Counted from the stretch's first letter, positions 11,102-22,481 are shown. The stretch: DNA of 64,000 nt from Vesta saturnalis (GCA_036346205.1 JARFJB010000896.1:2314001-2378000); one strand, 5' to 3'. Numbers and translations are program-made. Notes: generated from the letters alone by a model not told the origin.

Positions 11102-12766
11102 GTGGATTTGTTTGCATCAAACTCGTGTCTCAATGATTCTGGAAAAGATGTGCCCCTAGTCAACTCTTCTTCATACGTTATGAAACCAATTCATTTTCGG
11201 TACAAGCTCTTGGAATCGATCATCAGTAGGCTTGATCTCAATAAGGCGACTGGCCCAGACGGTATCCCAGCTATTGTCTTAAAGAAATGTTCCCCGAACT
11301 AGTACCAGTCCTATCTAAGCTCTATACGATCTCTATATCTTCTGGGAATTCCCTTCATCATGGAAGTTAGCAAATGTTCAACCTATTCCCAAAAAGGTGA
11401 TAAGACCGATCCCTCAAATTACAGACCAATTGCCATCACTTCCATTTTGTCTAAAATCATGGAAAAAGCCATCAATCAGCAACTGCTCACGTTCCTTGAA
11501 ACTAACAAACTCCTTAGTGACCACCAATATGGGTTTAGGCAAAGTCGTTCAACAGGCGATCTTCTTTCATATGTGACCCAAGTTTGGAACAATACAGTAG
11601 AGCAGTCCGGTGAAACAGTTGTAGTCGCTTTAGATATCTCAAAGGCATTTGACCAAGTTTGGCATAAGTGTTTACTTGCCAAACTCACCTCGTTTGGGTT
11701 AAATGATAAGCTCATCAACTGGGTTTCTAGTTTGCTTGATAAAAGACGAATACGTGTCGTAGTTGATGGCTTTTTTTCAAAAGAAGTTAGCATTAACGCG
11801 GGCGTACCACAGAGATCCGTTATAGCGCCTACACTTTTTCTGCTGTACATAAACGCCCTTATTTCTTCAACAAGTAACCCCATCCATTGCTTTGCTCACG
11901 ATAGCACTCTTCACTGTAGTTCATCTCAGTCTACTCATAGTGATAATCCACCTTCTATGTCAAATCAAGAAATTAAAGCTGAAATGGCAAGTTCAATCAA
12001 CAAAGACATTCAACGTATTCTCGAATGGGGAAGCAATAATCTAGTTAAATTTAATGCTAACAAAACTCAGTGTTGCCTTATGTCCGCAAAAAAAGACCGA
12101 TCATTTCCTGTTGTAAGTATGAATGGCTCAGTTCTTAAGTTTTCAGACTCTATTACTCAGTTAGGTATGACTGTATCTTCAAATCTCTCATGGGTTGATC
12201 ATCTTCTGTCAGCTGCCAAAACAGCTGCTCGCAAAATAGGCTTTTTGTACAGATCTAAGCACTACTTTACCTATCGACAACTCCTTCTGCTGTATAAGGC
12301 CCAAATTCGACCTCATCTGGAATATAATTCTCACCTTTGGGTTAGTGCTCCCCAATACTCTCTCGATATCGTTGATCGTATTCAAAAGAGAGCGATTAGG
12401 CTTATAAATGACCCGTCCTTAACTTCGTCCCTTGAGCATAGAAGGATGGTTTCAGTTCTTTCTTTGTATTATCGTTATTACAACGGCTATTGTGCTGGTG
12501 AATTACATTATTTGATACCATCTCCGGCTATCTTTGCGAGAAACACTCGGTTCGCTCATTCACATCATCAGTATGCAGTACAAATCTCCACTTGTCGTAC
12601 CAAACGGGCGCAATCCACATTTTTCTACACGGCTTCTAAACTCTGGAATGATCTCCCTAGTTCCTGTTTTCCTCTCACTTATGATATGAGAAAATTTAAG
12701 GTAGCTGTTCATATGCATCTATTGGCAATTCATTATTCCTCTATCCATCCTCCTAAGTGTTCCTGA
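11102..12766 (+). pseudogene. LINE family 1: reverse transcriptase, catalytic box mutated
   Basis: LDLNKATGPDGIPA (near 11,230) leads, after a frameshift at about 11,300, into a 468-codon frame (11360-12766). This carries PSNYRPIAITSILSK, FRQSRSTGD, ALDISKAFDQVWH (motif A Asp kept), GVPQRSV (usually GVPQGS) and FAHDSTLH (motif C, usually FADD). The His codon is 11897-11899, so the first catalytic Asp of FADD is lost. The C-terminal region ends NDLPSSCFPLTYDMRKF. The protein could not polymerise DNA even if the upstream frame were mended. Confidence 0.85.
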
Positions 12767-13116
12767 GTGCTTTAGCACGATAGGCCTTATTTAGCCTGTT
12801 CAGGTCTGGTGAATGACATTCTTTGATACCATCTCCGGCTATCTTTGCGAGAAAGACTCGGTTCGCTCAATCACATCATCAGTATTCAGTACAAATCTCC
12901 ACTTGTCGTACCAAACGGGCGCAATCCACATTTTTCTACACGGCTTCTAAACTCTGGAACGATCTCCCTAGTTCCTGTTTTCCTCTCACTTATGATATGA
13001 GAAAATTTAAGGTAGCTGTTCATAGGCATCTATTGGCAATTCATTATCCCTCTATCCATCCTCCTAAGTGTTCCTGAGTGCTTTAGCACGATAGGCCTTA
13101 TTTAGCCTGTTCAGGT
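12495..13116 (+). repeat. Tandem duplication of LINE 3' end (2 x 311 bp)
   Basis: Copy 1 is 12495-12805 and copy 2 is 12806-13116, differing at only a few positions. The unit covers the last ~85 RT codons, the stop and the 3' UTR. A 23-bp tail unit (CCACAATCAT plus A-run) is also doubled at 13117-13160. Confidence 0.9.
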
Positions 13117-13487
13117 CCACAATCATAAAAAAAAAAAGGTCCACAATCATAAAAAAAAATAAATAAATAAATAAATTAGTCATTTACACTATTGTTACAA
13201 ACCCTTTAATTGACATTCATCACAGCTTATTAGCCAGAAAGTAATGAAAAGGTAATTAGAAATCATAGATAAGTTAATATGCCTAAATATCTTTTGCAAA
13301 AGTGCACTTACTTATGCATCAGCGATAATTAGATTAAAAATGTATCATTATGATAAGCCTAACGAGGTATTTTCTAATTGTAAATAAATTTTCTGTTGAA
13401 ACGTAAAGCAAATATGTTATTTCTATGCCTTTGTAAACTATATTATGGAAAAAACCTAAGAAAAAGAAGCTTATACCATGCAAAATG

Positions 13488-13551
13488 TATGTAGGTACAG
13501 CGGTACCTGATTGTGCACAATACGTATAAACATTATACGCGCACATGACGG
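13488..13551 (-). repeat. piggyBac B right TIR and subterminal palindrome
   Basis: Read inward from 13551: CCGTCATGTGCGC, a 26-bp spacer, then AATCAGGTACCGCTGTACC. It pairs with the left end except for the spacer. Confidence 0.75.
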
Positions 13552-13555
13552 TTAA

Positions 13556-14734
13556 ATATGGAATTCATCGAAGTAAGGTTAAATAATATAAATCTAAAAA
13601 ATATTAGTGTATGCTTCTTATATACTGATTGATATTTCTTTCTGAGCTGATGCGTTCACCAATTCGTAAACGAACTCTGCTTGTTGGTCAAATCCTGCAA
13701 ACCATTATATTTACAACTGTCCATCATTATGCAAAAAGAGTGCATTGTTTTTATTACAAAGCAAGTAATAAGAAATATCTTCTTAGAAATATAAAACCTT
13801 ATGTAAAATGAAAAGCATTCAATTGGTGTAGGTTTGTTAGTAAACGCGTTATTGTGTTAAAACCACATGTTCATAGTATAAGCAGTCGTTGTTATAAACT
13901 ATGGTTTAATCCTCTGAAAAGGAAATTCTTGTGAGATAAAAAGTATTTAATAATTAAGCAGTTCATATCTGATCTGTGTATAATAAAAGTGGCAGTAAAG
14001 CGAACACAGAGAGTTTACTCGTAAATCCGGAATTGCTTTTCAGTAAGAACTAATTCAAAACTTAGACCAAATCTGTCGCAAAAGCCTACTTTATATCTCC
14101 GACTTCCGGCCCCTTTATCTACACTGCCAGTATGCGACGACATAACATTTTTATGTGAGCTTTAAGCTGTTCTACGTAAGGCGCACTTTCAACATTTTGA
14201 GGATCTGAAGAAAGTAAGATACCAATTTATCGTTTTGTCAGTATTCTATTTGTCATTTTTTCGTAACATAAATTAATATATGCCGACTCAAGTTAAATAA
14301 TAATTTTTACGTCAATTTCTTTATTTTATTTTCTCGCTTTTGCTCGAAAAATATTCTTCACAATTTATAACCGTTATTTTACACCATGAAGTTTAAATTT
14401 GTTTTTGCCTTTAGCAAACACATATATTTTTTCTTAAGCCATTCGGTTTTAATCTTATCTTGTATATAATAATTTATATAAATTGTTCCCAATACACTTC
14501 TTAAATATTTAGTTATATTTAAATTCAAAGCACATACTGCATAGTAATTTAAAAAAATTACAAAGCTGGGATATTATATCAAATGTCACGAGATTAAAAC
14601 ATTTAGAAATGGTTTTCGTCATTGTGTAGTTTTATTTTTAAATTTGGTTTCGCTATCGCAAATAATATTTATAGTATATAGCACAAAGAACAGAAAATTG
14701 ATTTAGGCGTAATTTTCGGGGTAAGAAAGAACAA
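13556..14734. other. AT-rich interval, no gene seen
   Basis: Only short open frames occur, none with recognisable motifs. It lies between the right end of piggyBac B and the tandem unit. Confidence 0.4.
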
Positions 14735-15216
14735 AAGTATTTTAATAACGGGGCAAGGTAACAATATAATGGTACATCATGCAAAAGCAAAAAACTTAGC
14801 TATGAGCTTAGAGACGCATTTACTCTACCTTCAGCTGTCAAGCTAAACCACACAAATCAGTGACACACACGAAAAGCACTGTTGCGGCTCAGCGCAAATT
14901 TATATTCATTTATACTCATTTCTTAATATTAAGAATAAAATCCTAACCAAAACTATATTTCAATACTAAACGTAAAGTCAAGCGACTGTCACTCGCTGGG
15001 TGACGAGGCACTTATGGAAAGAATTATCTGCAAAGCCACTTGGAAAACAATATAAAATCATTTATACTTTATACATGTTTATACATGTTGGCGCATGGTT
15101 TTAAAACTATAATGATATAATTTTACCATGGTTTACATAAAAAAGCTGGCACAACGCAATTTCAAGTAAATAACAAGGCAAAAAATTTTAGTTATGAAGT
15201 GGACAAAGTTTAGCTT

Positions 15217-17564
15217 TTAACCCTTTCGAGACTCCTGGTACACCGTATGTACCAGCAAATATTTTGCAAGACTAAGCGCTTTGAATCACGTTTAATTTGG
15301 TTTACATCGATACCACGCAGTCCTGTAGTGTCTTCGGAAATCGTAAACAAAGTTACGCGGTTGCACCAATTCACAGCGCGATTCGGTGCCATCTTGTTTG
15401 CCCAGTTTACTCAAGTACGTTGCAGGAGAAACATATTTTGCATCTATTTTGATTGAAATTGTTAGTAAAATTATTTTGACTATTTCAAAACGTTGTTTGT
15501 TTATAGCTTTATACGGTAAGTACAATAAGAGTTTATAATTTATAATGCTTTTTTATAATTCGAAAATTATTCATAAAATTGACTAAATGGTACATATATG
15601 AACCATCAGTCCTATAGAGTGGTACATCAGTCTGAAATTGACGGTATGTGTACTAGTCGGGGATGTTATAATAATTAATTATTTTATTATTTTCAGGCAT
15701 GAATAAAAAGAGGCCATTGAACGAAGAGCAGCTAGAGGTTAGGGGAACATTTGTTTAGAGAGTCTGACAGTGATAATCTATTCGAACCTTCCGATGAATA
15801 CGAAACGTACGATGAAGGTGAGAAAGAAAATAACCAAAGTGAAGTAGTTGAAATGAGGAAAATGAGTGTCCAAACATAAATTTAGCTCACTCTAGTTCAT
15901 TTGTGTTATGGGTGAAGAAAACAAATAATTTCATACCTAAAATAAATTTCTAATGAACGAAGTTGTTCATTAGCTTCAGATATACCAGACAATTTGACTC
16001 CATATGAAAGCTTCAAAAAGTATTTCCATCATTATATATGTACATTTCTCAGTGCACGAATGAAAGAATTAAAATTTATAAACAATCAAATAAGAGTGCT
16101 CGTTTGAAAGAATCAGACAGAGGTGAAATTCAAGTTGTGCTTGGTTGTATAATGACCATGTGCTATAATCGTGTTCCTCAAAGAAGTGACTACTGGTCTA
16201 CTCATCCTTCGTTGGGCAATAGATCTATACAAAGTGCAATATCCAGAGATAGATTCAAGCTTATTTCTTCAAAATGTATTTTGCGCCACCGACTAAACCA
16301 AACAATGCGCCCAAAACTGCTACATTGATGATATAGTTCAGTGTTTGAAAGGTACATTTCAAAAATACCGCCAGGACAGTAGTTTCCAAAGCATTGATGA
16401 ATCTATGACAAAGTTCAAAGGACGTTCGTCATTCAAACAATACATGCCACTAAAACCAGTAAAGCGAGGAATCAAGTTGTGGTTGAGATCCGATTCCTGT
16501 ACGGGATATACGTATGATTTTAATATTTATACCGGACGAGAGACAGAACGTCTAGATGGAACTCTTGGCGAACGAGTAGTAAATAAACTCGTCTCAACTG
16601 CAAAGGAAAAGGAAATTACCTTCTGTTTTGATCGTTTTTTTACTTCGGTCAATTTACTACAGAATATAGATTACGCCGCAGTTGGAACTTGCAACCAAAA
16701 TAGAAAAAACTTGCCGAAAATAAAGGAGAAATTGAAAACAGGTGAACATGTTTTAAATGCACTGAAGATGACCTGTTGTGTGTGAAATGGCAGGATACAA
16801 AAGAGGTCCTTCTTTTGACGAATTTCCATAAGGCGAACGTGGTAACTGTTACTAAAACAGAGAAAGATGGATCCAAAATCGATATTCCTTGTCCGGAAAT
16901 TGTTGCTACATACAGACAAATTATGGGAGGGCTAGATCTAGCAGATCATATGATGGGAATATATGAGTTAGATAGAAAATCCAACAAGTGGTGGAAAAAA
17001 GTATTCTTTCGTCTGTTTATCATGAGCATCGTAAACGCTTGGATTATCTATAGAGAAAAGATCGACGAAAAAAACTACCATTTATTCAGTTCCTAGTACC
17101 ATTAGCTGAAGAAATGATAGCCGAAGGAACAAAAGTAGCATCTATACGCCGTTTGTCAAAGAGAGGTAGGCCATCTAAAAGACAGAGACTGAGATGTACC
17201 TTTACATCTACCAGTAGAAGGTGATACTAGAACAAGATGTAAAAGGTGCGCTGAAATAAAATTCAACGCCGTACGAAGACAACTTGCCAGGAATGTGATG
17301 TTCCCTTTGCTCAAAATGTTTTGCAAATTATCATAAATAAAATTATTTTTGTTCTTATACATAATATAGAGATTTAATATTGTATATATTTTTTGTATGG
17401 GACACAACAGAAGACTGCAGGTACTTATTTGTACCACCACCCACTAACCCCTGCTGTTTATTTACAATTTTTTGATAACCGATACCTTTGGTCCATATTA
17501 TCACGAAATAGATCAAAAAAAGTTTATATATTTTATAAATAAAAAGTTGTCTTGAAAGGATTAA
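15217..17564 (+). mobile_element. piggyBac element C (TTAA duplication)
   Basis: TTAA (15217-15220) is followed by CCCTTTCGAGAC; the other end reads GTCTTGAAAGGA then TTAA (17561-17564), giving TIRs of about 12-13 bp. The host sequence continues across as ACTGAACACACAAATAG, which at 21,518 in unit 2 directly follows TTTTAG, an almost perfect empty site. A subterminal palindrome GGTACACCGTATGTACC lies near 15,237. The plus-strand transposase inside is decayed. Confidence 0.9.
15699..17330 (+). pseudogene. piggyBac transposase relic (element C)
   Basis: A 5' UTR intron is likely (15516-15696; donor GTAAGT, acceptor TTTTCAG), followed by ATG at 15699 (MNKKRPLNEEQLE). Frameshifts begin within 50 bases, but the acidic region (near 15,770) is legible. 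The core is spread over frames: YWSTHPSLGNRSI (16,190), SIDESMTKFKGRSSFKQYMP (first Asp), ITFCFDRFFTSV (second Asp) and MGGLDLADHMMGIYELDRK (third). A KRGRPSKRQR basic patch and C-x2-C pieces of the zinc module follow near 17,160-17,320. All three catalytic Asp survive, but on different frames. Inactive. Confidence 0.8.
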
Positions 17565-17648
17565 ACTGAACACACAAATAGCATATACTTTAAATAAGCA
17601 GAAAATTTCTATGATCCATTTTAAATGTGATTATACGATTACTAAGCT

Positions 17649-18152
17649 TGTAATGATCCTAAAATTCATTACCTATTAATTATACAATCCTAGTAGGTAC
17701 AGAAATTCATATCAAAACTTCTTTCCTATTTATTTCCTTAAACTGAATGTAGTATTGTTTATAAATCCTATCAGTTTCCCACTACTTTTCCCTCTCCTAG
17801 TGAATCTCCTATAAATATTCGCACTAACCTTCACTCATCCTATTCTATTTCAATTCGAATCCGATTCTATTTGATCTAGAAATCCTAACCAGAAAATCTC
17901 AAATTACCTGCCTGCTTAAAATAACCTGCCTGTCCTTAATTACATTCTAAGCTGCCTGACATATTTCCTGATTTCTCGATATCGTAGTGCTAGTTCAAAA
18001 TAATTCTCCAGAACAGTAAGTTTTGCACTTTCTCGCTGTTTGTACCACGAGGAGTAAGTAGTTACCTAGTAACGTGGTTCTACTGCTGTTGGCTGCGGCC
18101 CCAAGAAGTAAGGCTACTTTACGAAGCCCTTTCCTGATTAATTCTAATATCC

Positions 18153-18205
<53 letters not shown>

Positions 18206-18353
18206 TTAATACGTTGTTATTTGATTCTAAATCCAGGTAACCCAACGTACATTATAGTGTTGAAAATTGCAAACTGAACCTCACCTGAGATCCGGGAGCT
18301 AGCAAACCAGGGCAATTAATAAATCAATTATAGTACACCCTTTAGGGGTTACA
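17649..18353 (+). mobile_element. Solo LTR (TG...CA, 4-bp duplication AGCT)
   Basis: The insertion starts TGTAATGATC and ends GGGGTTACA, flanked by AGCT at 17645-17648 and 18354-18357. Unit 2 lacks it (AAGCTTAGGTATATA near 21,578). A TATAAATATTCGCACTAACC stretch near 17,810 could be its promoter. It contains a (TA)n run. The family is probably gypsy- or Bel-like from end bases and duplication size; no internal region is left. Confidence 0.75.
18157..18203. repeat. (TA)n microsatellite
   Basis: Uninterrupted TA run of about 23 units inside the solo LTR. Confidence 0.95.
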
Positions 18354-18716
18354 AGCTAAGTATATAAACGTGTATTGAGTCATCCTGTACATATACCGGT
18401 ACAAATGAACAATTTAATTCCTGATAAATTTGTAGTTTTAGATTATAACTACATTATAATGAAGTCAAAGCTTAATTTTGATAGTGGCCACAAAAACATG
18501 ACTTACACACTATTAGATAATAAAATTGAATGAACAAAATCTATTGAAATACATAAATCTATGAAAGATGTGTATATATTACGTGAAGTAAATTACATTC
18601 AAATTAGTAGTTTCGTCGTGCGCCAATTCTGGGCCACTTTTTAGCGAGAAATTTAACTTTCAATGTCATGCGTTGGCGGATAAATTAAAAACAAAGTCAA
18701 AAGCACACCCCCTTTA

Positions 18717-18831
18717 AGTTCATAGACCTTTTCAAGGTCAAAATTTATTGATATCTATAGGTACCATATCACAATTCTTCTAAAAATAGAATAAATCCGT
18801 GGAAACGGGGGAGTCCAAAGTTCATTGACCT
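18717..18831 (+). promoter_or_regulatory. Nuclear-receptor IR1-like sites in unit 1
   Basis: AGTTCATTGACCT at 18819-18831 fits the quoted ecdysone-response consensus RGKTCANTGAMCY exactly. AGTTCATAGACCT at 18717-18729 differs once. Function is inferred only. Confidence 0.35.
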
Positions 18832-18936
18832 CCAAGAGGTGGCATATTACCGATTATTAGAATTCTAAAAACAGGATTAGTTTGTGGAAAATAAGATCCA
18901 CAGGTTGTTGTCTATGCTAAAAGGTATTGGTCAAGG

Positions 18937-18937
<1 letters not shown>

Positions 18938-18996
<59 letters not shown>
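18938..18996. repeat. (TA)n microsatellite, ending (GT)n
   Basis: A TA run of nearly 30 units followed by GTGTGTGT, within part B of unit 1 and absent from unit 2. Confidence 0.95.
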
Positions 18997-19006
<10 letters not shown>

Positions 19007-19136
19007 ATTGATAAATTGAATCAAAGTCAAATATTTGTCTAAAAATAGGTCAAGGTGAGTATTTGATAAGTTAAAACTTGCTCTGGTAGGTACTCAAGTC
19101 AAGGACACATTTTTCTTATATAAACCGCAGTGTGGT

Positions 19137-20012
19137 GTGTTAAAATCATCATTGTACCTAACCAACCGGTCAGTTCGGGTCAAAGTAGGGAAAACCTTCT
19201 CAGATCCTTTCGAACCTACAGCACGCGTACCGCAAGGTTCTGCCTTCGCCCCGCTCCTCTACACTATCTTGGCATCCGATATACCCGAAGTCACTCAACC
19301 CGGAGTAGCCGTAGCGCAGTTTGCGGACGACACCGTCTTCTGGGCGGTTAATCAGAACAGCGAAACGGCCTCCCGCAACATATCCAAAACCCTACGGAAC
19401 TTCTCCAACTGGGCTAACCGGTGGAGAGTCTCCGTCAATCCTACCAAGACCCAAGCAATCATCTCCGCCATCCTCATTACACCGAAGATAAGTGCCCAAA
19501 GCTTGCCTCACTCTAAGTCAGGAAAACTCCTCTCCAAGATGAAATCACCTACCTAGGAATCCTTTTCACACGAACCCTCAACTGGCTCCCGAATGTTAAA
19601 AACCTCAACCGTATTAGGAACCGCGAAAATCTATTGAGCGCCCTCCGGGTAGAAGAATCAGTTGTTTTCACCCAAAACACCCTTATACACGTATAAAACA
19701 TATATTCGCCCTGTTATGGATTTCCGAGCTCCCATATATACAAATATAAACACCAAACACCTTCACTTCATCGCTTCCTGTGAGCGCCGAATTTTCCGAA
19801 AATACACCGGTTACCCTTCAGGTACCCTAATACCCTTACTATCCAACGCGCCAATACATCCTCAATCACATAGAATGCAAACCCTTCGGAAAAATTTTAC
19901 CCACAGAATAAATTTCAATTTCGGCGATACCATCCCAACCAAAGAGATCCTTACCACTCCTTATAACTACCGCTTTCCCCATTCCCACGAAGCAAACCAA
20001 GCTGAAATTTAA
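19137..20012 (+). pseudogene. Jockey-like reverse transcriptase, C-terminal half
   Basis: Open pieces 19137-19556 and 19662-20012 carry the palm with GVPQGS-like VPQGSAF and catalytic FADD, then the thumb with WANRWRVSVNPTKTQ, and the C-terminal region (ASCERRIFRKYTG). The first codons of the open frame belong to the flanking host sequence, because the insertion begins at 19149. The frame breaks near 19,545 and 19,650. Dead on arrival, as is usual for 5'-truncated LINEs. Confidence 0.8.
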
Positions 20013-20426
20013 ACATCCACCCGCCATCCTCACACAACTCCTCGACGACCTCCCTGAGGAGAATCCTTGACAACATCCCATATGCCCTCCGCATCCCCAC
20101 GTCTATTGGATGATGACCCCAGCAAGATACTGGCCAACGAATATAAGCACACCAACCACGCCACACACACCACAACCACCACGCACACTTAACCCATTAA
20201 CACATTCATTACTCAATAAAACTTAAATAATTTTTCTTTTTTTACAGCCAAAATAACCATACCTCATGATTGTACAACATACAATAACACCAAACACCGC
20301 AACGCAACAACAAGGAATGACCAGGGCTGAAGAGGAAAAAGGACTCTGAACAGTCCACAAATAAGTAATATAAGCTAACAGTAAGTAAATACTAACACGT
20401 AAGCATGAGCAAACTAACAAAAAAAA
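19149..20426 (+). mobile_element. 5'-truncated Jockey-like LINE with 12-bp target duplication
   Basis: GTGTTAAAATCA occurs at 19137-19148 and 20427-20438, and unit 2 has it once (22445-22456), fixing both ends. The 3' end is A-rich. The insert carries RT motifs: VPQGSAFAPLLYTILASDIP then FADDTVFWAV with an intact FADD box. Past a frameshift near 19,545 come YLGILFTRTLNW and YKTYIRPVMDF. The 3' UTR (to 20,426) matches that of the larger copy ending near 45,976. Only the second half of RT remains. Confidence 0.9.
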
Positions 20427-20466
20427 GTGTTAAAATCAGTCAGTTAGTAACTTGTAATTATTAAAC

Positions 20467-20792
20467 ATGGAATTAGTGGGGTTAAACCAGAGCCCCTATT
20501 GCAAACCCTTTAAAGATGTGTAATTAACATTAAGCCTAGGGAACGTATAGTGACGGAAACAGCTGATTTTTAATGTGTATTACCTCAGTGACTTTATGAG
20601 TACTTTAAAGAATATATCCGTATTGAACAATTTAAAACGATGCTAAACCAAAGTATGTGTTCCTTAGTAGTTTATCGGCAGCTGGAAAAACAGCAAACAT
20701 ACCACTTTCTTTTTAATAGTAGTAGTGCTATAACCTCACCAAATGAAAATTGCGTATACTTTAACTGGAATCATTTATTAAACAGTGTTTAG
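20467..20792 (+). pseudogene. Small ORF relic in part C (copy 1)
   Basis: Starts MELVGLNQSPYCKPFKDV and then stops. After a frame change a coding-like stretch continues (EYFKEYIRIEQFKTMLNQ, then CSLVVYRQLEKQQTYHFLF). It lies upstream of a Polinton polymerase in the paralogous unit. It may be one of the small conserved Polinton ORFs, but I do not recognise it securely. Confidence 0.4.
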
Positions 20793-21943
20793 TCGTAGTC
20801 CAATAGTGAGCAAGTGAAGTCGCTATCTAAGTATAATCCAAGCAGCAATAATATCATTTCCGGAACTGAAGAAAATTCAGAGGTTCGCCGTTATATATGG
20901 ATACCACACATAGTTGCGGTAACAATATTAATAATAATTTAACGTTGTGCTGTCAAAATTGTGATAGTAGTAGCAATTAAATGATTAGTAATAATAAGTT
21001 AATAACGGGGCAAGGTAACAATATAATGGTACATCGCGTCTACATGCAAGCAAAAAACTTGGCTATGAGCTTAGAGACGGATGTACTCCATCTTCAGCTG
21101 TCAAGCTAAACCACATAAATCAGTAACACATACAAAATAAAAGCACTGTTGCGGCTCAGCGCAAATTTACATTCAGATATGTAAATATTTACACATTTCT
21201 TAATATTAAGAATAAAATCCGAACCAAAACTATAGTTCAATACTAAACGTAAAATCAAGCGACTCCCACTCGCTTCGTGATGAGGCGGTCTCATAAATGG
21301 CACCTATGGAAAGAATTATCTACAAAGCCACTTGGAAAACAATATAAAATCATTTATACTTTATATCTGTTGGCGCATAGTTTTAAAACTATAATGATAT
21401 ACTTTTACCATGGTTTACATAAAAAAGTTGACTGCGCTGCCTACCCTATCACAACGCAATTTCAAGTAAATAACGAGGCAAAAAATTTTAATTAGGAAGT
21501 GGACAATGTTTAGCTTTTAGACTGAACACACAAATAGAAACTTTTCAGGATCCATTTTAAATATGATTATAAAATTAGTAAGCTTAGGTATATAAAAAGT
21601 GTATTGAGTCATGAGGTAGATATACCGGTACAAATGAACAACTTAATGTGTGATAAATTTGTAGTTCTCGATCATAACTACATTACAATGAAGTCAAAGC
21701 TTAATTTTGATTGTGGCCACAAAAACATGACTTGCACACTATTAAATAATAAAACTGAATGAACAGAATCTATTAAAATACATAAATGTATGAAATATGT
21801 ATATATTTTACGTGAAGTAAACCACACAAATGAAAACACAACTTGTCGGGCGCCAATTCTGGACTACTTTTGGCGAGAAATTTAACTTTCAATGTCATGT
21901 GTTGGCGGATAATTTAAAACAAGGTCAAGGCCACACCCCTTTA

Positions 21944-22224
21944 AGTTCATTGGCCTTTTCAAGGTCAAAATTGATTGATATCTAGGGTACCACATCACAA
22001 TTCTTATAAAATAGAATACATCCGTGGAAACGAGAGAGTCCAAAGTTCATTGACCTCTAGACGTGTCACATTGCAATTTTAGAAACGTAAAGGCAAAACC
22101 AAAGTTCACTCACATTTCCAAGTGCAAAGTTCATTGGCATTTTCAAGTTCAAAGTTCATTGACTTCTGGGCGTGTATATTACAATTCTTAGAACTCTAAA
22201 GGTAGAATTAATGTTCACTGACCT
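21944..22224 (+). promoter_or_regulatory. Array of IR1-like nuclear-receptor sites in unit 2
   Basis: AGTTCATTGACCT at 22044-22056 is a perfect fit to RGKTCANTGAMCY. One-mismatch versions lie at 21944, 22153 and 22212, and weaker ones at 22103, 22128 and 22237. AGGTCA half-sites occur at 21,922 and 21,962. The motif is carried by a degenerate short tandem repeat upstream of the polymerase relic. Confidence 0.35.
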
Positions 22225-22481
22225 CTCCAAGACCAAAGTTCTGTGAGCTCTAGGGCATCATTACAATTCTTAGAAATCTAAAAGTGGAACAATTTCTTGA
22301 AAACCTCAAGGTTTGTTGACCTTTAAAAAATATTCAAAAATATTTGTCTAAAAGTAGGTCAAGGAGAATATTTAACAAGTTAAAACTTGCTCTGGTAGGC
22401 ACTCAAGTCAAGGATACATTTTTCTTATATAAACCGCAGTGTGGTGTGTTAAAATCAGTTAGCAACTTGTAATTATTAAAC

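Larger units (their letters stand above)
9573..13175 (+). mobile_element. APE-type LINE, family 1, copy 1 (nested in piggyBac B)
   Basis: Starts near ATAGGTGG, shared with copy 2 at 32.45 kb, and ends in an A-rich (AAAT)n tail. It encodes an apurinic-like endonuclease then a reverse transcriptase, the order of Jockey/CR1-group non-LTR elements. The piggyBac B sequence resumes after it. No clean target duplication is visible. The 3' end is internally duplicated (311-bp unit). Decayed by several stops and by loss of a catalytic residue in RT. Confidence 0.85.
7199..13555 (-). mobile_element. piggyBac element B, split by a LINE
   Basis: TTAA (7199-7202) is followed by CCCTTATGTGCAC; the right end reads inward from TTAA (13552-13555) as CCGTCATGTGCGC. 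Both ends carry the inner block AATCAGGTAC-n-GTACC, at once on the left and 26 bp further in on the right. The transposase is on the minus strand at the left. The LINE at about 9573-13175 interrupts the 5' part; removing it leaves an element of about 2.75 kb. Asymmetric spacing between a 13-bp TIR and an inner repeat resembles the classic piggyBac architecture. Confidence 0.85.
14735..20993 (+). repeat. Tandem unit 1 (parts A, B, C), interrupted three times
   Basis: Part A (14735-15216, resuming at 17565-17648) matches 20994-21560. Part B (18354-19148) matches 21590-22460. Part C (20427-20993) matches 22450-22815. The interruptions are piggyBac C, a solo LTR and a Jockey-like LINE, each with its duplication visible. 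Relative to unit 2, part C here keeps about 230 bp more, with a longer coding relic. Part C flows directly into part A of unit 2, so this is a head-to-tail duplication. Confidence 0.8.

Noticed and set aside
18077..18277. A 67-codon frame with a long Ile-Tyr repeat (also seen at 28.0 and 55.2 kb)
   Set aside because: The repeat is just translated (TA)n microsatellite.
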